Below, piece after piece: positions 46,262 through 56,555 of a stretch of 64,000 nucleotides of DNA (position 1 is the stretch's first letter; the number at the start of each line of letters is the position of its first letter). The notes under the pieces are model-generated. The model worked only from the letters and a program-made list of their open reading frames with translations, made no database searches and was not told the origin of the DNA. Location: positions 62,001 to 126,000 of the forward strand of contig JAKVAY010000039.1 of NCBI GenBank assembly GCA_022447185.1. Reading direction: 5' to 3'. The translations under genes and the position numbers were made by a program. Origin of the DNA: Fuerstiella sp. GTDB taxonomy: Bacteria; Planctomycetota; Planctomycetia; Planctomycetales; Planctomycetaceae.

Positions 46262-47611
46262 TCAGGCACGGCGAATTTTTTCGCGGCCTTCCACCACATG
46301 CGCTGTTGCGTTACGGGTATCGAGCACCATCCTGGAATGACGTACGATTTCGTCGTAGTCATAGGCAGAGTGATCGGTCGCAATCAGCACGCAGTCCTGA
46401 GTTTCCAGGTATTGAGGAGTCAGATCGTGGCTGATGGTCGTTGAAAAATCGTAGTTTCTCATCTTTCTTAATTGAGGAATATGAGGATCGTTGTACGTGA
46501 GATCGGCTCCACGTTCCAGCAGCAGTTCCATCAGTTCGAATGACGGGCTTTCCCGAGGATCATCAACATCCTTTTTGTAAGCCATACCCAGTAACGCAAT
46601 TTTGCTGCCGCGGATCGGTTTACCGACGTCATTGAGGAATTCACCCAGTCTGTCAATGACATACCGCGGCATGCCCGCATTGACTTCGCCAGCCAGCTCA
46701 ATGAACCGGGTCGACATTCCCTGCCGACGCGCCAGCCATGTGAGATAGAACGGATCAATGGGAATGCAGTGCCCGCCCAGTCCCGGTCCCGGATAAAATG
46801 CCTGGAAGCCAAATGGTTTCGTCTTTGCTGCGTTGATCACTTCCCAGACATCGATGTCCATTCGATCGAAGAGCATCTTTAACTCATTGACCATCGCAAT
46901 ATTCACGGCGCGGTATGTGTTTTCAAGAATTTTGCAGGCTTCTGCTGCTTCGGTGCTGGCCACTGGGATGACCTGCACAATTGCGTGTGCATACAGGTCA
47001 CATGCCAGCTGACGACTGGCATCGTCATAGCCACCAACAACTTTAGGTATACCGGCTGCCGTATAATCCGGGTTGCCAGGATCTTCTCGCTCGGGGCTGT
47101 AGGCCACGAAGAAATCGGTACCGCACTGCAGTTGCGCGGGATTATTATTCAGGATCGGGACCAGCACATCACGTGTTGTTGTTGGATAGGTGGTGCTCTC
47201 CAAAATCACCAGCTGGCCGGGACGCAGAACGGTGGCAACAGCATTTGCTGTTCCTTCCACGTAACGGAGGTCCGGATCGCGACTTTCGTTAAGAGGTGTG
47301 GGCACGCAGATCAGAAGGACATCGGCTTCGCACAGCCTCTTCATATCGGCGGTTGCTTCGAGGACCTGCCGATTATTCCAGTCTTGTACCTGCCTGCTGG
47401 AAATGTGCTGGATATAGCTTTCGCCTTTGCTCAGTGACGTGACCTTTGACTCGTCGACATCATAGCCCAGGCATCGAAAGCCTGCGTTAGTAAACGCGCT
47501 GATCAGCGGCAGACCAACGTAGCCCAGTCCAATGACTCCAACCTGAGCAGATTTACGTTCGATCTTTTGCTGCAGATCGGACATTGACGGGGAAACGGCA
47601 GTCTCACTCAT
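46262..47611 (-). CDS. UDP-sugar 6-dehydrogenase (WbpA/UDP-GlcNAc dehydrogenase-like)
   Basis: 449 residues. It oxidises a UDP-sugar C6 alcohol to the uronate with NAD. Motifs: VGVIGLGYVGLPL (GxGxxG at 28-33), ICVPTPLNESRDPDL, STTYPTTTRDVL, EACKILENTYRAVNIAMVNEL, and the catalytic Cys282 in GLGGHCIPIDPFYL. The GHCIPIDPFYL wording and the PLNESRDPDL loop fit WbpA/WecC-type enzymes better than UDP-glucose dehydrogenase. It supplies charged sugars for cell-surface polysaccharide. No other wbp-type genes adjoin it. Confidence 0.9.
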   Translation of the reverse strand: MSETAVSPSMSDLQQKIERKSAQVGVIGLGYVGLPLISAFTNAGFRCLGYDVDESKVTSLSKGESYIQHISSRQVQDWNNRQVLEATADMKRLCEADVLLICVPTPLNESRDPDLRYVEGTANAVATVLRPGQLVILESTTYPTTTRDVLVPILNNNPAQLQCGTDFFVAYSPEREDPGNPDYTAAGIPKVVGGYDDASRQLACDLYAHAIVQVIPVASTEAAEACKILENTYRAVNIAMVNELKMLFDRMDIDVWEVINAAKTKPFGFQAFYPGPGLGGHCIPIDPFYLTWLARRQGMSTRFIELAGEVNAGMPRYVIDRLGEFLNDVGKPIRGSKIALLGMAYKKDVDDPRESPSFELMELLLERGADLTYNDPHIPQLRKMRNYDFSTTISHDLTPQYLETQDCVLIATDHSAYDYDEIVRHSRMVLDTRNATAHVVEGREKIRRA

Positions 47612-48607
47612 GAATTCTCAAAACAATAAAAAAGGATCAGAAAAGATCGAAAAGTCGTGTGCCGCGAAAGAACCAGCTCCTGGAATCCGGATCAACTGAC
47701 GCAAATGAAGATGAACGCAACAGAGGCTCGATCTGTTTTGGATCAGTCAGTGCGGACGATGTGAGATTGTCTTAAAACGGTTAACGAGGTTATTAAACCA
47801 TACCTACGACACATGACGGCTGGCGTCTCAGGTCGAAAAGAAGGGAATCACGAAAAATTATGAGTCCCAGGCCCGTGATGAAGGCGAATCTCCTGCCAAT
47901 ATTTTTCGAGGTCATCGAATGACGCGGTCCGAAGGATGTTCTGAATTCAGTAAATTCTGTCTCCAGTCAGAATTTCGGATCATTCAAACCCCAGTGATGA
48001 GTTCGAGGCCCAAGAGAACAGAGATGTTTGGATTTCAGTTCCGCTGCTGTGTATCGCGATTGACGTGGTGAGTCTGTATTGTCCGTTCAGCAGCAGGGCA
48101 ATTCGACTGCACACGTCGATTTGCTCACTAGCTTTGTCGTTCGATACGTGATCGTGACAGACATTGCCGTATGGGGAGCCATTCAGGGCGAAATCATTCC
48201 TCGTCTCCGGGGATCCTGTGTGGCTGCGTTCATTGCCGGCATTGTTCGGTCTGCCCGTTTCGTATCAAAACGGTGGATGCTTTGTGCACGGCTGGAATCA
48301 AGGGACTGCTGACGACGTCAATCGGGACTCAGAGCTGTACCTGGCATATGAGGCCGTGCTTTTGGTATGTTCGGATGGAACTCGAATGAACGTCGGTTCT
48401 CTGGCCAGGGTTGGCCGTCTACGGGAATTCACTGATCTATGAGGAACGAATTGAACTGGAAATTTACCTGACGCAGGAAATCCAGGAACAGACAGGCATG
48501 GGGTCATCGACAATTAAGGAGGATGTTGTGTTGCTGGCGAGTCATAAGACGGACAACATACTGATGGGCAGCCATGTCATCAGTATTGGCGATACACGGG
48601 TAACACC
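47612..48607. other. Large intergenic region upstream of the helicase gene
   Basis: About 1 kb. Frames at 48079-48312 and 48164-48442 are not convincing. The only strong signal is a Shine-Dalgarno AAGGAGG at 48516-48522 in front of the small ORF at 48528-48611. Confidence 0.4.
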
Positions 48608-48611
48608 ATGA
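48528..48611 (+). CDS. Small leader ORF coupled to the helicase gene
   Basis: A GTG at 48528 follows a near-perfect Shine-Dalgarno (AAGGAGG, 5-base spacing). It opens a 27-residue frame, VLLASHKTDNILMGSHVISI plus seven residues, whose TGA overlaps the helicase ATG as ATGA. The helicase itself lacks its own strong ribosome site, so this may be a translational-coupling leader. The peptide may have no separate function. Confidence 0.35.
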   Translation: MLLASHKTDNILMGSHVISIGDTRVTP

Positions 48612-50617
48612 GGGACACTCCTGGATCGTCAGCAGATGTTCTGGGACCTGAAGGCAGTGTTGCTCGCCGACTTCCGAACTACGAGCATCGGCCCGAGCAG
48701 CTTGCTATGGCCGAAGCAATCGAGCAGGCGGTTCTCGACGGTCACCACCTGGTTACGGAAGCCGGAACGGGGGTTGGCAAGAGTTTCGCCTATTTGGTGC
48801 CGGCAATTCTTGCGGTCCGGTCCAAACACACAACCGGGCAGAACAAGAAGCGAATCATCGTTTCCACGAATACGATCAGTCTGCAGGAACAACTGATTAC
48901 GCGGGACGTTCCATTCCTGCAATCCGTACTGCCGGTCGAGTTTTCAGCAGTGCTGGTCAAGGGACGAGGCAATTACATCAGTCTGCGGCGGACCGAACGG
49001 GCGTTCAGTCGCCATACACAAAGACCCATGTTGGATCCTGAGGCCGGACAGCAGTTGGCACAGATTACTGAATGGTCTCAGGACACAACCGATGGAAGCC
49101 GTGCCGATTTGCCCTTTCGACCACAGTCCGCCGTGTGGGATGAAGTCGTCAGTGATCACGGTGATTGCCTGAGAAAATCCTGTCCGTATCACAGTGACTG
49201 TTTTTACTATCGAGCCCGGAGTCGCGTCTGGAATGCGGATTTACTGATCGTGAATCACGCTTTGTTCTTTTCCGACCTGGCGCTCCGACGCGAAGGAGCC
49301 AGTATTCTGCCCGATTATGAGATTGTGATGCTTGACGAAGCTCACACAATCGAAAGCGTTGCAGCAAGTCACCTGGGGCTGTCCGTGACTGAGGGGCAAT
49401 TCAGTTATCTTCTCAATCGTCTTTACAATCGGAAGACTCAAAGAGGATTACTGGCAGTTCATCAGTTGACGGCTGCTCAGGATCGAGTTTCAACGATTCA
49501 GGCCGACTGTCGGCATTTTTTTTCTGAAGTCGACGAATGGTGTCGTCGTTTCGGTCGCGCTAACGGTCGAATCACTCAGCCGGTGGAAGTGATAAATACG
49601 GTGTCGCCGCGACTGCGGGATCTGGCAGCTCACCTGGAAACCGAATCCGGAAGAATGGTCAAAGAGGACGATCGAGTCGAGCTTTCGGGCGCCGCCGATC
49701 GCTGTCAGGTACTGGCGGAAAGCCTGGACTCATGGTGCGTTCAGAATCAGGATGGGAATGTGTACTGGCTGGAAAGGAATGGTGCGAAACGTGCCATTAA
49801 ACTGACCAGCGCACCCGTAGAAGTCGGTCCTCTGCTGAGGGAACACCTGTTCAACGAAGTTTCGTCGGTTATCTGCGCCAGCGCGACGCTTTCAGTCGGG
49901 TCGGACGACTTCAGTTTCTTTCGCACTCGTGTCGGTCTCACGGACGGGAGTGACAGTCGTCACGGGAGTCCATTTGACTATACTACACAGACGCGACTGA
50001 TTTTGTCCAAAAACATGCCGGATCCCGGCAGTGATGCGTCAGGATTTCAGGACGCCTGCATTCCTCGCATCAAACGTCATGTGCTGGAAACAAAAGGACG
50101 TGCATTCGTTCTGTTCACGAGCTACAGCATGCTGCAGTTTTGTGTGCAGCGGTTACAGAACTGGATGGCAGAACATGATCTCACGCTGTACGCCCAGGGA
50201 CAAGGTATGCCGAGGTCAGCGATGCTGGATCGCTTCCGCAGTGGTTCTCAAGCTGTGTTGTTTGGAACCGACAGTTTCTGGCAGGGGGTTGACGTGCCCG
50301 GTGAATCCCTCCAAAACGTGATCATCCCGCGTTTGCCATTCAGTGTTCCGGATCATCCACTGCTTCAGGCCCGGGTCGATGCGATTAAAGCTCGAGGGGG
50401 TAATCCGTTTCGTGAATACCAGATACCGGAAGCAATCATCAAGTTGAAGCAGGGATTTGGACGGCTGATTCGTTCTCAGACGGATTCCGGAAGAGTCGTC
50501 ATTTTGGATCCCCGCCTGCTGACAAAGTCTTATGGCCGACTGTTTGTATCGAGTCTGCCGGGTTGTCGGGTTGAATTTGATGATGGTGAATCGATGATCC
50601 CGGCGGAGGCGATATGA
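48608..50617 (+). CDS. dinG: ATP-dependent DNA helicase, DinG/XPD family
   Basis: 669 residues of superfamily 2. Walker A is TEAGTGVGKSFAYLVPA at about 50-66, DEAH is in IVMLDEAHTIES near 238, and the C-terminal helicase block is KGRAFVLFTSYSMLQFC, VLFGTDSFWQGVDVPGE and IIPRLPFSVPDHP, ending QGFGRLIRSQTDSGRVVILDPRL. Between motifs I and II, four Cys including DCLRKSCPYHSDCFYY can hold the [4Fe-4S] cluster of XPD/DinG helicases. It unwinds 5'-3' and is linked to repair of R-loops and stalled forks. It lacks an exonuclease domain. It starts within a small upstream frame. Confidence 0.92.
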   Translation: MRDTPGSSADVLGPEGSVARRLPNYEHRPEQLAMAEAIEQAVLDGHHLVTEAGTGVGKSFAYLVPAILAVRSKHTTGQNKKRIIVSTNTISLQEQLITRDVPFLQSVLPVEFSAVLVKGRGNYISLRRTERAFSRHTQRPMLDPEAGQQLAQITEWSQDTTDGSRADLPFRPQSAVWDEVVSDHGDCLRKSCPYHSDCFYYRARSRVWNADLLIVNHALFFSDLALRREGASILPDYEIVMLDEAHTIESVAASHLGLSVTEGQFSYLLNRLYNRKTQRGLLAVHQLTAAQDRVSTIQADCRHFFSEVDEWCRRFGRANGRITQPVEVINTVSPRLRDLAAHLETESGRMVKEDDRVELSGAADRCQVLAESLDSWCVQNQDGNVYWLERNGAKRAIKLTSAPVEVGPLLREHLFNEVSSVICASATLSVGSDDFSFFRTRVGLTDGSDSRHGSPFDYTTQTRLILSKNMPDPGSDASGFQDACIPRIKRHVLETKGRAFVLFTSYSMLQFCVQRLQNWMAEHDLTLYAQGQGMPRSAMLDRFRSGSQAVLFGTDSFWQGVDVPGESLQNVIIPRLPFSVPDHPLLQARVDAIKARGGNPFREYQIPEAIIKLKQGFGRLIRSQTDSGRVVILDPRLLTKSYGRLFVSSLPGCRVEFDDGESMIPAEAI

Positions 50618-50914
50618 CCCGGCAATAACCATTCAACCCGGCTGGATTGGAAGAAAACTGGTTTTGTACGCTGTGTTGTGAAAACGGTGACGACAGTCCT
50701 GCCTGCCATCATCTGTTCGTACCTGGGCACGTCATGGCTGGCCACGTCGTTTCCGCTGGAAAACCGATCAGGATTCTTCCTTCGCAACCGTGACGTGAGT
50801 CGTTTGCACGTTTAACATCCAGCCGCAGATTAATATTTTCTGCTGATCAACAGCACGACTGCACTGCCACCTGTACGGACTGAGTTCAGATGATGTCCGT
50901 CACGAAAGAACCGA
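50618..50914. other. Intergenic region with a weak signal-peptide-like ORF
   Basis: About 300 bases. A GTG-started 45-codon frame (50678-50815) begins MKTVTTVLPAIICSYLGTSW, like a short exported peptide, but has no ribosome site. Nothing else is visible. Confidence 0.3.
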
Positions 50915-51400
50915 ATGTCGGAATTCGAAGAAAGATTAAACCGCGCGATCAACCGCGGTCGTGGTTCGCGCGATGCGAGAGGACGTGAAGAAGGCGAAAA
51001 AAGAGCCTCCGAGGAGGAACTCAAAAGTCGTCATTCTCAGCTGCGGCTTGCGTTGAGCGAACATATCGAGACGTGTCTTCGACACCTGGCCGATCATTTT
51101 CCCGGGTTTGAGTATTCAACAGTCGTTAACGAAGACGGCTGGGGGGCTCGAATCAGTCGGGACGATGTCAATATCAGTCAGGGTACCAGCCGCAACCTTT
51201 ACAGCCGTTTTGAGATGCTGATCAGCCCCTGGTCCAGCGCTAATATTCTGGAACTGGTAACCAGGGGAACAATTCGCAATCGAGAGTCGCTGAATCGCAA
51301 CAATTTTCGGATGCTGCATGAAGCGACGGAAGCCGGCTTCCAGGAAGTGATTGATGGATTCGCTGTGGAGTTTGCCGAACAATATGCAGCTCAGGAATAG
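50915..51400 (+). CDS. Conserved-looking cytoplasmic protein of unknown function
   Basis: 161 residues. The first 45 are highly charged (GRGSRDARGREEGEKRASEEEL). The rest is an alpha/beta domain with HIETCLRHLADHFPGFEY, NEDGWGARISRDDV, RFEMLISPWSSANILELVTRGT and a helical end, GFQEVIDGFAVEFAEQYA. No signal peptide, membrane helix or known motif is present. It lies between the helicase and the BatA-like gene on the same strand, with gaps of 297 and 165 bases. The function is unknown. Confidence 0.65.
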   Translation: MSEFEERLNRAINRGRGSRDARGREEGEKRASEEELKSRHSQLRLALSEHIETCLRHLADHFPGFEYSTVVNEDGWGARISRDDVNISQGTSRNLYSRFEMLISPWSSANILELVTRGTIRNRESLNRNNFRMLHEATEAGFQEVIDGFAVEFAEQYAAQE

Positions 51401-51565
51401 CCACGCAGCCCAGACCTTGACTGAGGACACTGAGCTGCCATGATTCGCTCGAAATGTGTCTTCAACTGGTCTGTGAGGCAATGCAGCTCATTCGACCTCG
51501 TCCGCCTGTCGTGTGAATTGAGAATCACAGTTACTGACAGCCGTTTGTACTGTCGCTGAGCGCCG

Positions 51566-54013
51566 ATGACATTCATCAATCTCAGCTTACTGTTTGGTTT
51601 GGGACTGGTCAGTGTTCCGGTCATCCTGCATCTGACCATGCGCTCTCGACCAAAGAGAATCGAGTTTCCAGCGCTTCGTCTCCTGGAAACTCGACGGACA
51701 GCCAATGCTCGCCGTTTGAAGCTGCGTCACCTGTTGCTCCTGCTGCTAAGGATGAGCGTTCTGGCGGCAGTCGTGCTGGCACTCACACGACCTTATATGC
51801 CACCGGCGCATTACGGTCTTTCATGGTTCGAATGGCTGCTGACTTGTTTCGTTATCGCGGGTGCGTTCGTCTCATACAAATGGTTTGCGGTGAGAGCAGC
51901 CAATCAGGAAGTGGCAGGCTATCTTTTGAGAGAACGAGTCGCTCGGATTCGGTCAGTAACCTCCGTGTGTGGCGTTCTGGCGATGCTGGTGATTGTTGGA
52001 GTGCCGTGGGGGTACCGGGTTGGTGCCGAAGTTCAGTCACCACAGAGCGATCTGGCTGTGGAAATTCCTGTCTCAGCAGTGTTCATTTTCGATACCAGTA
52101 TCAGTATGTCGTATCGTCATGAGAGCAGAAGCCGCCTGGAACAGGCCAAAGAAATTGCCAGAGATCATTTGCAGACACTGCCTTCAGGAAGTCGTGTTGC
52201 GGTTGCTGTGACGGGTGCCAGCCCGTCAGATGAACTCGTCTTTCAGTCCGATCTCGCCGCTGTCAACTCAAGGGTCGAGTCACTCAAAACCACTGCTCGG
52301 ATGGGCCGTCTTAATTCTGTTCTGCATCGGGCGTTTATGGCTCAGCGGGATGATCGACAGCTGGTGCGGACCGGTCTTGGGACAGTCCATGACCGTACTG
52401 TTTACTCGCGGGAGGTTGTCGTTTTTACTGACCTCTCCAAAAACGCCTGGTCTCTTCCGGATGATTCCGGGTTGCACGGATTGTTAAAGGAGCATTCCTG
52501 GCTTCACGTTTTTCTGGTGGATTTGAGTGTGACGAATCCAGTCAATCTGTCATTAAGAAATCTGAAACTCTCTGCAGATTCGATTGTGGCCGGACGAAGC
52601 GTTGATCTCTCTGTCGATGTCGTGAGAACGAAGGCGGCCCAAACGTCAGCCAACGTGGAAGTCTTTGTGATGAACGATAACGGAGACGAAAGTCGGGCGG
52701 CGGCACCAGTGCACGTTCAGCTGGACAGCGAATCTGTTAATGCACGAATGCTGGTGCCCGTCGCAGAGGACGCTGATTTTCTGGCGGGAATCGTCAGGAT
52801 CAGTTCGTCGGATCCGCTGAAGGCGGATGACGTGTCCTGGTTCTCTCTGGGGATACAGCCGCGACCAAGGATTCTGCTTGTGGCAGATAAATTTTTGGAT
52901 GCAGCCAATCTTCTGGCAGCACTGGAATCTCATGCAGGAGGCCCGTCAAGTCAGCCGCACTATGACTGTACATTCGCAGCTATTTCAGGCCTGCATCGTC
53001 AGACACTGACCGATTTTGATGTTGTCTGTATGGTCAATTGCCAGCGGCCGCGGCGGGACGTTTGGCGGTCGCTTCATGAATGGGTTCAACGGGGAGGATC
53101 GCTGCTGACCGTTGTAGGTGGTGCGAGGCGAGCTGTTCACAGTGCATGGAATGTTGACGAGAGTGAATCGCTGCTTCCTGCTCGGATTCTCAGGCCGGTT
53201 CGGTTTCGAGAAAACCCGGAATCGCTTCGATACGAACCAGGACATGCTATTACACGGGCACTGGACGACGTCCGAGAGGCGAGGACGCAACTGCTGGGGA
53301 TTGTGATACGTCGACGGTGGATCGTTGAACCATCGTCGGATTCGCGAGTCATTATGTCGTATACCGGTTCCAGCAGGGATCCAGCCCTGCTGGAACGACG
53401 TGTAGGGGAAGGGCGATCGCTGATGCTGACGACGGCGGTAGATTACACCCAGGACCATGCCGCCCAGTGGAACGAACTGCCGGTCAGCTATACGTTCTTC
53501 ATGCTGGCAGATGGAATGATGCAGTACTTAACGGGAGCAACGGACCAACGCCGCAATTTTCGCTCAGGCGCACCCATCGAGATACGGCTGCCGGCAGACA
53601 ATCATTTTGACAGATACCTGCTTCGGCGACCGGGGCCGCGCCAAACATCGGGACAACTGACTCCTCGGCAGCGTTCCGTACTGATTGACGATGCTGATCA
53701 ACCAGGCCACTATCGGCTGTGGCTTCCGGATTCTAATCGTTTTCGATCAGAATTCGCGGTCAACATACAGGAAAACGAAACGGACTTGACGCCTATTACC
53801 ACATCGGAACTGGATACGCTGCTCGGCGAGAATCGTTGTTCCATTGTTAGTGGTCCCGGTGAACTGAAGCAGGCAGTCGATACAAGCCGGATGGGAATTG
53901 AGGTCTTTCCGATTTTGATTGGACTGCTCGTGATTTTGTTTTGCAGTGAGCACCTGATGGCCAACTATTTCTACGACCTGGAATTGCCGACAAGCGTTGA
54001 TGAATCAGTCTGA
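51566..54013 (+). CDS. BatA/von Willebrand factor A domain membrane protein
   Basis: 815 residues. It starts with the BatA N-terminal module: FGLGLVSVPVILHLTMRSRP (helix 1) then RIEFPALRLLETRR. Further membrane helices lie at about 56-73, 90-108, 133-150 and near the C-terminus (VFPILIGLLVILFCSEHL). A vWA domain has the MIDAS motif VFIFDTSISMSYRH (DxSxS, 176-180). The middle (about 420-650) contains a glutamine-amidotransferase-like fold, seen in planctomycete vWA proteins, with LLTVVGGARRAVHS. Such proteins usually act with MoxR ATPases and DUF58 proteins; neither is in the window. The role is probably envelope-associated complex assembly. Confidence 0.85.
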   Translation: MTFINLSLLFGLGLVSVPVILHLTMRSRPKRIEFPALRLLETRRTANARRLKLRHLLLLLLRMSVLAAVVLALTRPYMPPAHYGLSWFEWLLTCFVIAGAFVSYKWFAVRAANQEVAGYLLRERVARIRSVTSVCGVLAMLVIVGVPWGYRVGAEVQSPQSDLAVEIPVSAVFIFDTSISMSYRHESRSRLEQAKEIARDHLQTLPSGSRVAVAVTGASPSDELVFQSDLAAVNSRVESLKTTARMGRLNSVLHRAFMAQRDDRQLVRTGLGTVHDRTVYSREVVVFTDLSKNAWSLPDDSGLHGLLKEHSWLHVFLVDLSVTNPVNLSLRNLKLSADSIVAGRSVDLSVDVVRTKAAQTSANVEVFVMNDNGDESRAAAPVHVQLDSESVNARMLVPVAEDADFLAGIVRISSSDPLKADDVSWFSLGIQPRPRILLVADKFLDAANLLAALESHAGGPSSQPHYDCTFAAISGLHRQTLTDFDVVCMVNCQRPRRDVWRSLHEWVQRGGSLLTVVGGARRAVHSAWNVDESESLLPARILRPVRFRENPESLRYEPGHAITRALDDVREARTQLLGIVIRRRWIVEPSSDSRVIMSYTGSSRDPALLERRVGEGRSLMLTTAVDYTQDHAAQWNELPVSYTFFMLADGMMQYLTGATDQRRNFRSGAPIEIRLPADNHFDRYLLRRPGPRQTSGQLTPRQRSVLIDDADQPGHYRLWLPDSNRFRSEFAVNIQENETDLTPITTSELDTLLGENRCSIVSGPGELKQAVDTSRMGIEVFPILIGLLVILFCSEHLMANYFYDLELPTSVDESV

Positions 54014-54501
54014 ACCGGACATGAGCTCGTGTGTTGCATCGGCAACAGATGGATGATCCCCCGGGCCGGTTATGTACCGATGTTGTTTTTCTGCAACATC
54101 CAATTCTACGGTTTCCAATGAAAGAATCGCTGAGTCGTCGGATTCTGTGTGAAGAAACCGCTGTCAGAGACGGTGCGGTGCTGAATAAGCCGATGGGTGA
54201 TTGAAATTTCGAGTTCTGACGATTGCCGTTGAGCGATCATCAAATGTTGAGTTCAACGAACATGCCGATTTGTCTCGAAAGCACCGACACTTTCAATCTC
54301 TCTTTAGGCGCAACTTTTTTCGGTAATTCTTGTATCTGTTACTCAAGTGTTGGTACCGTGACCCACTGATGGCGTTGCTTGCGAGATGAGTTTGAATTGT
54401 GGTCGACAGGGCTCTCTCGAAATGTGCTAACGCATTCAATCTCTCCTCCAACGTAATTTTTCCCTTTCCAGCAACTCGATGATATTGGCAGTGCGAATAA
54501 C
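54014..54501. other. Intergenic region with a degenerate direct repeat
   Basis: About 490 bases downstream of the BatA gene. It holds two copies of a roughly 45-base imperfect repeat, TCTCGAAA...TTCAATCTCTC followed by a T-rich stretch, at about 54273-54318 and 54414-54461. No coding frame is convincing. Confidence 0.45.
54273..54461 (+). repeat. Imperfect direct repeat pair
   Basis: The shared core is CTCGAAA, 10-12 bases, then TTCAATCTCTC, 4-7 bases, then CAAC/AACGTAA and T4-6. The copies are about 140 bases apart, upstream of the 227-residue gene. Possibly operator repeats or decayed repeats. Confidence 0.45.
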
Positions 54502-55185
54502 GTGTGTAACAAACTCCGAAATCGTGACACAGATACAGATCTCTTCAGACAACTCAACCGTAACCGACTGTTTTACGTCGCGTGCCGCGTCGCTTTTCTG
54601 AAAACATTCGACAATCTTCTGGGTGAATCCATTTCCTCGTCTCCGTCAATCCGGAGTGAGGGGTTCCTTGACAGGATTCCATTGCTAGCCGGGACGGCGC
54701 CTCAGATTCAGATTGAGCTGTTGCTGCAGACCTGGCAGACACTGCGCAGTGAGACTCCACGAGTGTTGACGATTCAGGAGCAGGTCATTTGTCTGGCCAT
54801 CACCAGTGAACTGGCACATACCGGAGCAGACGATGAAGATCGAATGCTTGGTCGGGCAGCATGTGGCCCGATACGCGTGTATCCTGGTGATGTCACATGG
54901 CTGGCTTCACGAGTGAGAGTGCTTCAGATGATGCTTCCGTTTGCTCCACAGGCTGCGATCCTGCAGGTCGAGTCGGGTATCGCCGCCGAGGATCTGCATC
55001 CTGTTCGGACCGCAGGTGGAGTCGACCAGGCGGCATTTGCCGGGCTTGTTAATCTGTTGGGCGGCTGGACAGTCAGTGAACGAATATTTGTGAACGCCCG
55101 TGGTCTGCTGACGCAAACGGAGTTGGACATTCTGAGAGAGTTCTTTGCAGAGCATCCTCGACTGATTGCGTCAGGCACATCCTGA
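54502..55185 (+). CDS. Unknown helical protein
   Basis: 227 residues that I do not recognise. The N-terminus is polar and basic; a later start may be right, and no ribosome site clearly chooses one. The middle is helical (LIQIELLLQTWQTLRS, QEQVICLAITSELAHTGADDED). MLGRAACGPIRVYPGDVTWLA and HPVRTAGGVDQAAFAGLVNL follow, ending with a helix (TQTELDILREFFAEHPRLIAS). There is no signal peptide or membrane segment. It is flanked by non-coding sequence and faces pgk. Confidence 0.55.
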   Translation: MCNKLRNRDTDTDLFRQLNRNRLFYVACRVAFLKTFDNLLGESISSSPSIRSEGFLDRIPLLAGTAPQIQIELLLQTWQTLRSETPRVLTIQEQVICLAITSELAHTGADDEDRMLGRAACGPIRVYPGDVTWLASRVRVLQMMLPFAPQAAILQVESGIAAEDLHPVRTAGGVDQAAFAGLVNLLGGWTVSERIFVNARGLLTQTELDILREFFAEHPRLIASGTS

Positions 55186-55304
55186 TCGTTCCCTGTGCGT
55201 TGTTCAGCGGGGACGTATCTTCACGAAACTGGTGATGCTCGGCAGTTTGTATGAGTATCGGGACGTCTGGGCGTCACCTGTTGCTACGAGTGTCACGACA
55301 CAGG

Positions 55305-56489
55305 CTATGCATCGTCAAGTGCATTGACCGCAGCGAACGACCGGCCTTCCAGCATGGCAAGACTGGCTCCACCGCCGGTGCTTACATGCGTCACCTGGTC
55401 GGAAAAGCCCAATCGTTGGATTGCGGCTGCACTGTCACCACCACCGACAATACTTGTGGCTGAACTGTCAGCGATTGCCTGAGCGACGGCCCGGGTCCCC
55501 TCGTCAAAGGGGGGGACTTCAAAAACACCCATGGGACCGTTCCACACAACGGTCCTGGCGCCCTCAATGATATCCGTGTACAACGATGCGGTCGTCGGAC
55601 CAATATCCAGACCCTCAAATTCATCAGGGATTTCGCCGGCAATGGCCACAAATTTTCTACAGTCAGGCGTACAGGATTCGCCGCAATGTGTGTCCGCAGG
55701 GAGCACTAATTTTGTTCCGCCCTCTTCAATCAGTTCGGCAGCCAGCTCAACTTTATCGGGTTCGACGAAACTCTTTCCTACTTCACCTCGCTTTGCCAAA
55801 GCGAACGTGTAGGCCATTGCTCCTCCGATGAGCACTTTATCACAGACATTCAACAGATTGCGGATGACCTGAATTTTGTCAGATACCTTCTTTCCACCCA
55901 GAATAGCGACAAATGGCCGCTGAGGATCGGCGATGGCGTCGCTGAGGAACTGGATTTCCTTCTCGACCAGAAGTCCGGCAACGCGTGGCTTGCGGCCCAT
56001 TGCCAGAGGCACCCCTACCATCGAAGCATCAGAATTGTGACAGGATCCAAATGCATCATTGCAGTAGATGTCTCCCAATTTCGCCAGTTCTGACGCAAAC
56101 TCTGCCGAATTTTCCTTCTCTCCATCGTTGAATCGAAGGTTTTCAAGCACCAGGATCTGACCGGGTAATAATGACCTCACACGTTCCTGTGTGTCATAGC
56201 TGACGCAATCGGCTGCAAAGATTACTTCTGCCGGAACAAGCTCCGCCAGTCGATCAGCGACCGGTCGCAGACTCAATGTTGAATTGTCGCTGCCTGACTT
56301 GGGGCGTCCCAGATGGCTCATGAGAATTAAGCTGCCACCACGGTCCAGTACTGACCGAATTGTCGGCAGCGCCATGCAGATTCGTCGATCGTCCGTGATT
56401 GTTGAACCTTCCAGTGGAACATTGAAGTCGACGCGCATCAGGACGATTTTCTCGCCCACATCAACCTGTTCGATCGTCTTTTTCACCAT
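55305..56489 (-). CDS. pgk: Phosphoglycerate kinase
   Basis: 394 residues. It transfers phosphate between 1,3-bisphosphoglycerate and ADP in glycolysis. Motifs: [20 protein letters not shown] (substrate loop), [54 protein letters not shown]-type [17 protein letters not shown] and [16 protein letters not shown] for nucleotide binding. Length and sequence are normal for bacteria. The upstream neighbour is a tiny minus-strand ORF; gapdh, tpi and eno are not adjacent. Confidence 0.97.
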   Translation of the reverse strand: MVKKTIEQVDVGEKIVLMRVDFNVPLEGSTITDDRRICMALPTIRSVLDRGGSLILMSHLGRPKSGSDNSTLSLRPVADRLAELVPAEVIFAADCVSYDTQERVRSLLPGQILVLENLRFNDGEKENSAEFASELAKLGDIYCNDAFGSCHNSDASMVGVPLAMGRKPRVAGLLVEKEIQFLSDAIADPQRPFVAILGGKKVSDKIQVIRNLLNVCDKVLIGGAMAYTFALAKRGEVGKSFVEPDKVELAAELIEEGGTKLVLPADTHCGESCTPDCRKFVAIAGEIPDEFEGLDIGPTTASLYTDIIEGARTVVWNGPMGVFEVPPFDEGTRAVAQAIADSSATSIVGGGDSAAAIQRLGFSDQVTHVSTGGGASLAMLEGRSFAAVNALDDA

Positions 56490-56555
56490 ACTGTAGTGAC
56501 CTGGTCTGCTTGTTGTCGTGGCTGTAGCCGCTGATTTGTCCGAGGTGTCGACACA

